Positions 30,618-64,000 of a DNA stretch of 64,000 nt are shown piece after piece. The DNA is from Nematostella vectensis. Its lineage: Eukaryota; Cnidaria; Anthozoa; Actiniaria; Edwardsiidae. The stretch covers positions 6,095,703-6,159,702 of the forward strand of contig NC_064037.1 of NCBI RefSeq assembly GCF_932526225.1, written 5' to 3'. Below the pieces are notes generated by a model. The model did no database searches, was not told the DNA's origin, and saw nothing but the letters and a program-made list of their open reading frames with translations. Made by a program: the position numbers and the translations under genes. The first letter of the stretch is position 1. Each line of letters begins with the position of its first letter.

Positions 30618-30829
30618 TATGCCGAAATATTGACAAGTTTTCGATGCTCTTTCATGTGTGTGTGTGCAGCTTTGTATGTCACATGATGCAAACTGATGTT
30701 TCCGCTCTCGGGTTTCCTGTGTGTTCGCGGCTTGTTCCTAGGATACCTCAAGCTGAAAACTCAAAATGGCGACATTTGTTGAAATACAGTGAAAATTTGC
30801 TGGATTCTTCGCTTTCTCTTAGCACCAAA
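30618..30829. promoter_or_regulatory. Divergent promoter between ATRAID and IFT172
   Basis: Only 212 bases separate the two start codons. Visible elements are an AAAATGGCGAC motif at 30763-30773, similar to a YY1 site, an imperfect inverted GTTCCTAGGATACC at 30734-30747 that could be a degenerate RFX X-box expected for a ciliary gene, and a GT-rich stretch near 30655-30668. There is no TATA box. The upstream ATG of the IFT172 leader (30766-30768) opens an eight-codon ORF ending TGA at 30792. Confidence 0.6.
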
Positions 30830-58840
<28,011 letters not shown>

Positions 58841-58990
58841 ACACTTCTTCGCCCCCCCCCCCTCCCCCGAGGTATGAAGGGTGAAGGGCGTTGGGGGTGA
58901 CTTGGCCACTGGTGTGGCGCGCCGCAAAACCCCTCCTACTCCTTAAACTAGACACTTCTTCGCCCCCGAGGGGTGTAGGCCGTTGGGGGT

Positions 58991-59770
58991 GACTTGGCCG
59001 CAGGTACGGCGCACATATGTGCCCATCTTGGGAAGACTCCTCCCCAAGAACGTTAATTAAAGAGTCACTCATTTGAGGAATCTCCGCTGAGCCACTCCTA
59101 TACCTGTAAAATCTATGCTTGGGACAGCGTAAAACAAGACTTACTTGCACATCACCAGCATCTACACACAACAACGATTGGGCTGCCCGGTTCAGTGAAT
59201 AGAGGACTCACAGGCTATCCCAATAGTTATTGTAAAGATAAAAAAGCTCACCGAAATTAAGCAGAGTTTGGCAAAAATACTTATATATGCACATGAAAGA
59301 TATAAGAATCGCGTGTATTATTTTACCCACATTTAGCATGCGCGAGAACAGGTTGCGGTCGCTCGAGCTAATAAGATGAGCTTTTTGTGGTCTCGTCATA
59401 AGCTGCTAGGAAGGCTTTAGGTTTTTTGAATGCGAAAATCTTTGTGTGCAAATAAGATTTGGTTAATACTATAAATTATTGTATTGGTACTGTAAAGTTG
59501 CTAAAAAAAAGGATTTTTACCCCCTTTGTTGCAAAAAAAAAAACCGAAACTTCCCGAAATTGTTCGAAATAATGCCTCCTCACCAGTAATCCCAAAGTAA
59601 ATTGTATATTATTGATTAGGGTTTTATTTAATAAAATGTAAAGTAAGATTACACCATTTTATGATTTATTATTGAGAGCTCAAGGCGTAACTAAGCAAAT
59701 CTTACATAAGGCGTCGTTTAAGCCTTCTATGGACAAAAATGACTTGAATTTTCATCATAAATATTTTTTT
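58991..59770. other. Intergenic stretch between IFT172 and the GPCR
   Basis: The two genes converge here. AT-rich sequence, with ATTTATTAT on the plus strand near 59660 giving AATAAAT on the minus strand. No exon was recognised on either strand. Confidence 0.5.
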
Positions 59771-60952
59771 TCAGCAACATTCTCCATACTTATTTTTTTT
59801 TTCTTTAAATAATATAATTGCCAGTAAACTTTTACCTTCCTGTGACAGTAGTTTCTTCAAACTTTCTAACGAGAGTTTGGTAAGCACTGTAGTTTCTTCA
59901 AATGGCGGTTGATAAAGGGGCAGTGTGGTGTTGATTTGGTCAAGGAAAATAATTACAGCTTTTGAAGAACTTGAAGGAATCTCTTCGAATGGCTTTAAAG
60001 CGATAGATAGACGGTCACTGGATCTTGTTGTTTTAGTAAAGTCACAAAAAAACACTACAGGTTTTGAAAAACTTGCAATGGGGTGTACTGCTCTTGCCCG
60101 GGGGCATAGAAGTTCTTTGAATGCCTCCCTGAAAAATCGATTTCTGAATGCATATATAATTGGGTTGAAGAATGAGTTGAGAACAACAAGAGTGGAGGCA
60201 ATCGGTCTCAGCAGCGTATCGTGTTGGTCTGACAACCTGACGACCACCAGCAGTAGCCAGGAGACGATCAAAAGGGCGGTGATAACGATGAAGAGGAAAT
60301 TGGTATTGCCTTGTTGGAGGGTGCTTCTTGGCATGCCTGCTGAACGGTGTTGGTTCAAGATCGCTCTCTGGTGCCTTCTACTCACTCGCCACACCTCAAA
60401 ACAACAGTAAATACAAACACAAAAACACGCAAAGGTCAGCAAGTTGATCACCATGGCGAACAAGCTCGAATATGTGTCCACGATGGCTTGAACTAGGCCT
60501 ATGACCCAGCATGAGATTTCAGCGATGACCAGGCGCTCGTTTGTGACGATTGTCGGGTACCTGAACGCCTTCTTCATAGCTATATACCGATCAATGTTCA
60601 GTAGCGTCACATTGTACAGCGACACGGAGCCGAGCAGTTTCACGGTGACTCCCAACTCGATAGCAAGGCTGTAGCAATACGGTAGAGTAATGTTAGTGGC
60701 TATGATGATCGGTTGAGTTATCAGACCTGTCAATAAGTCCGTCAGAGCCAGGCACCCGAGGATCGTGTTGGACTTGCTTCGTAGGGAGGATTGCTTGATA
60801 AGAGCAAGTATCACAAGGAGGTTCAGCGAGAAAGTAAAGGGACAAGTCCCACAGTGGATGACTGCTATTACCGTAGAGATAATTCTACCAGTCGCGGGAC
60901 CGTATGCGTTATGCCATGCAAGGAGACCAGGGGAGCATGTTGAGTTTTCCAT
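59771..60952 (-). CDS. Class A (rhodopsin-like) G-protein-coupled receptor, orphan
   Basis: Single-exon receptor of 393 residues from MENSTCSPG; the frame is open to an earlier ATG at 61066, but the later start gives a normal short N-terminus with an N-glycosylation site (NST). Seven hydrophobic segments are visible. Class A marks: Asn in TM1 (FSLNLLVILAL), Asp in TM2 (LALTDLL), DRYIA at the end of TM3, Trp in TM4 (CWVIGL) and NPIIYAFRN in TM7, followed by a Cys that could be palmitoylated. TM6 reads IVSWLLLVVV and lacks the usual CWxP. The second extracellular loop is very short (IVDTYSSL) and has no Cys, so the common TM3-ECL2 disulphide is absent, as in melanocortin and cannabinoid-type receptors. 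Ligand unknown. The long C-terminal tail is Ser/Thr-rich. Confidence 0.87.
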   Translation of the reverse strand: MENSTCSPGLLAWHNAYGPATGRIISTVIAVIHCGTCPFTFSLNLLVILALIKQSSLRSKSNTILGCLALTDLLTGLITQPIIIATNITLPYCYSLAIELGVTVKLLGSVSLYNVTLLNIDRYIAMKKAFRYPTIVTNERLVIAEISCWVIGLVQAIVDTYSSLFAMVINLLTFACFCVCIYCCFEVWRVSRRHQRAILNQHRSAGMPRSTLQQGNTNFLFIVITALLIVSWLLLVVVRLSDQHDTLLRPIASTLVVLNSFFNPIIYAFRNRFFREAFKELLCPRARAVHPIASFSKPVVFFCDFTKTTRSSDRLSIALKPFEEIPSSSSKAVIIFLDQINTTLPLYQPPFEETTVLTKLSLESLKKLLSQEGKSLLAIILFKEKKNKYGECC

Positions 60953-63474
60953 AGTTCTTAGCAACTTCTGTGGAGTTAGAGAAAAAATATATAGCTTCCA
61001 AGCAAAATTTTGGTATATACAGAGACTTTCTAATAAAATTCGTCTTACTAAAATGTTATAGTCCATACGACTGCTTCGTACCGAAGTTTAACGAACAACT
61101 AAACTTACGTTTATAGAGGAATATGTTGCCTTTAGCTAACGACGATTACTTAAAAAATGGAATCGCAGAAGATAGAACACGTTTTTGTTATGCTTTTGAT
61201 AGCTCGGTTTCGGCTTGGGCGGGACACTTTCCAGGCAAAAAGAGATATTTGAATGTTGATAGGCCTATGACCTCAACTGGATGTTCTTTGGCTTTTTATG
61301 GCTGGTCCCCTCAGTTCATCCCGTTTACCTCATTCCATATTCTTTACAGAAAAAAAAAACGGTAGAGGAAAGGCACTATACAAGTCTTCTCTAAAATAAA
61401 ATTAAAAATATAATCGTAAATCGTGGTAAACACAACAAGATTTTCTCTATCATGCCAGTTATTTCCGTGTTTCAAACTAATTATGTAAGCATGTTCATTA
61501 ACATTATTCGTCTCTTTTGAACTAAACTTTTAATCATTTGTGAAATTTTTATCATTTCAGAAACAAGTATTTTTGATATTGTTATCTTTAAAACAGGTGG
61601 TGGCAAGGTCGGCTGTTTTTAAAAAAATAAAAATTTTCATAGAACTCTTGTACTTTTATGAGATTTTAATGCGCTTACGTAACGAGCGAGAATTATTAAA
61701 AATGCTAACATGTTTCATTAGCGCATAAATTGTCTTTGATTAGTTTTTCCCATGAAGAAAAACGTCGCTTTTAAAACTTACGAAAAAAGGCACGCATTAT
61801 CTAAACAAGCTGATCTTACATTTGAAAATAAAATGAAACACTATGAAGAATTTTGGACAAGATGGCGGTACGAATAGATTTTGAGCTGTATCTCAACAAA
61901 GAAACAAAAGAAGAACAGCGGCAGTTTTAATGTGGAACGCTCAGACAATTGTTCAATACGACTTACAAAATGTTTGTCGCGCTGCCATGCACTTAGTCCA
62001 AACCGCTTAATAGAGGTACCACTGAAATGCATAAATTGGTGGACGAATTCAAGAAAATCCATGAAAAAAAACTTACCTTCGCATCTGTGACCGGAAAAAA
62101 GGAAAACTTCTTCCAAAATATGATTTTTTTGCGCACCAGGCATCAAAATAAAAGTGGTGTTAAATAGATTATAAGGGAATAAGAAGGCGAATTTGTACTA
62201 AAAACATCCCATGCTGTGCCGAAGAGAATCTAATAGCATCACTTTTTCCTTGATATATGCGCAGAAATAACATTAAATTACACCCCAAGCTCACGTTTAT
62301 TAAAATTTCCTATAAACCTTGATTAAAGCGCTATTTTATCAGTAACTACAGCTGTAATAGAAGCGACTCCTAGATTAGACAAAGAAGGGGGGTATACGCT
62401 TGAATTCGCAAAGCTTATTTTCATCCATGGTTTCTCTGGGGACAAGATAGGGAGGGGTCTGTTCTGCCGTTGCCTACACGTAATTGAACTGAAAAATTTG
62501 AACGAAAAGATACAAATATTTATTTAGTAAAAGTAAACGGGCTTTGGATTTGATACCACATTTTTAATATTGTAGATATCCCAGAAGGAGACGATAGCTG
62601 CTCCGCTAATGTACACTGTAGAATACCAGCATAAATATACGCCACATGTGGTATCGGCCCCGATGCCCAAGCGGATTTTTTAAGCCAAGTAAACATCCCA
62701 GAGTTTCCCTTTAATAAAACTACGGTAAACAATACACCTTAACCAATATAGTGGTGGCATTACCTATTTTAGGAGGTAATTCAGGACTTACTTGACGCTA
62801 TTATATTAATGCACATGTTGCCCTTTTTGAGGCATCTATATACATCATTTTAGCAAAAAGGAAGTATTTTTGGGACTATATTTCTAAAGTGGCAGCTGGA
62901 GAGAAAGTAGGTCGCTTAGGCACCAATCACTAGACAGAAGCCGTTTTATATTAAAAAGGAAAGGTGGAATAACAAAGTGATTCAAGCGGAATTATTTTCC
63001 TTAAAAGCACATCTCATTTTTTTTTTCGCACTAAAACTGATTCGTCAAACGAAAGTCCGCTCCACGGGTATTAACTTCTCAAATACGGTGTCCTTTCTCG
63101 CTATTAGTTATATTTTTTGGGGGAAGGGGTTTACATAAAAGAATGAGAGCACAGCTTCCAGAGCACTTCTACAGATAAAAAATGCTCTTTTTTGTAAATA
63201 AAAAAAATACCAAAAACATTTTCTGGCCTTAAAATATCGTGAATGAAAAAATCCTATTGCTCCCCCCTCAAATACCTAGAGGACGGATTATTAGAAAAGG
63301 CTGAAACATCCCCCCCTCCCCTTTCACTTTTCTAATGGTCCGCCACTATAGGCCCCTCCTTTCATATTTTTTCTACTAGTAGTATAGAGGGATGACTAGC
63401 ACAATATATGCAAGCCCTTGTGTACCTGCAGTTTCTATTGTTTGCCCGGATAGGTATAGGATGTATATACTGGT
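60953..63474. other. Stretch without recognised gene
   Basis: AT-rich sequence. The upstream region of the GPCR should lie at its left end. ACCGCTTAATAGAGGTACC near 62001-62019 matches one end of pogo-like elements but no partner end was found. Nothing coding was recognised. Confidence 0.45.
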
Positions 63475-63628
63475 CTACGTTATGAGGTCACATATCTTTT
63501 GACAGACCAGTATCTGCGCTTGCCGTATCTGTCTGACGCACTGTTCACGCCTGGAAAGATTTGGTTTGCGATCAAGTTCGCTTAAATCACGCCAGCTGAA
63601 ATTCTTGAGTTTGTACTCGTCAGCAACC
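63475..63628 (-). CDS. Possible terminal exon of an unrecognised gene
   Basis: After a good acceptor (TCCTTGCAG) the minus strand is open for 50 codons to a TAG: VADEYKLKNFSWRDLSELD, then charged residues and QAQILVCQKICDLIT. The composition is protein-like (charged, amphipathic helix) and unlike the surrounding AT-rich noise. No family is recognised and no upstream exon is visible before the window ends. Confidence 0.3.
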
Positions 63629-64000
63629 CTGCAAGGATAAAACAAAGCTCACTACTTGAAACTACGACGCTTGAATGTGTGAATACAAAGTCTCGAATGT
63701 AAATAAAAAGTGTCGAAATAGGCCCATCCAAAACGAAAGTTGTATACTTTACTATAAGGCTTCCCCAAATCAGCCGATGGAAATGGATGCTTTCTTACAC
63801 TTGATATTTTGCTATATCTAATTTTTCATACTCTTTTATTGGGATTTTGGGAAGACGCTGTCCTTTATTACACGATGTTTCGCAGGTTAAAGCATCAAGG
63901 GATGTGTGGAGTTCTCCCCGCTGAAAGAACTTTTTCCAAACTCGGGAAGAACTACTAGCAAGACCCACCTTTTAAGTGTTCTCCTCCACGAGTCAGGAAA

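Overview
The window reads as nuclear DNA of an intron-rich animal, most likely an anthozoan cnidarian such as a sea anemone. This is inferred from short exons in long repeat-filled introns, a secreted PAN/EGF/discoidin protein of a type expanded in anemones, a HIRAN-like transposon protein of a kind I associate with cnidarian genomes, and a BEL/Pao retrotransposon. It is not bacterial: there are no operons, and genes are reached only by joining GT-AG exons. All gene models here were assembled by hand from splice sites, reading phase and protein similarity recalled from memory; no search was run.

Layout. (1) 1.36-1.95 kb, minus: N-terminal exons of UFD1; the rest lies beyond the left edge. (2) 4.09-11.09 kb, minus: a five-exon gene for a 292-residue secreted PAN/Apple-EGF-F5/8C protein; its introns hold a MITE, a (TAA)n tract, a LINE fragment and a large 30-bp minisatellite. 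A decayed copy of its last exon lies at 12.4 kb. (3) 13.96-14.84 kb, minus: end of an unrecognised multi-pass membrane protein. (4) 15.1-17.05 kb, minus: an ankyrin-repeat protein of 490 residues, head-to-head with RPS20 (17.32-18.47 kb, plus). (5) 18.74-20.16 kb: a pogo/Tigger-like DNA element carrying a HIRAN-like ORF and a nested MITE. (6) 21.2-25.3 kb: a broken, 5'-truncated BEL/Pao element with its 3' LTR. (7) 25.5-30.6 kb, minus: ATRAID in eight exons. (8) 30.8-58.8 kb, plus: complete IFT172, 56 exons and 1750 residues, sharing a 213-bp divergent promoter with ATRAID. (9) 59.8-61.0 kb, minus: a single-exon class A GPCR. The right end holds one doubtful exon.

How the genes relate. IFT172 is an IFT-B component needed for cilia, UFD1 a p97/VCP cofactor, RPS20 a 40S ribosomal protein and ATRAID a membrane glycoprotein; they form no single pathway. 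Two pairs use compact head-to-head promoters. The most unusual signal is in IFT172: in at least eleven places, short direct or tandem repeats are copies of an exon-intron junction (splice site plus some exon bases) or of an exon end. Intron 49 is extreme, with about 19 copies of its 5' splice site at one end and about 10 of its 3' splice site at the other.
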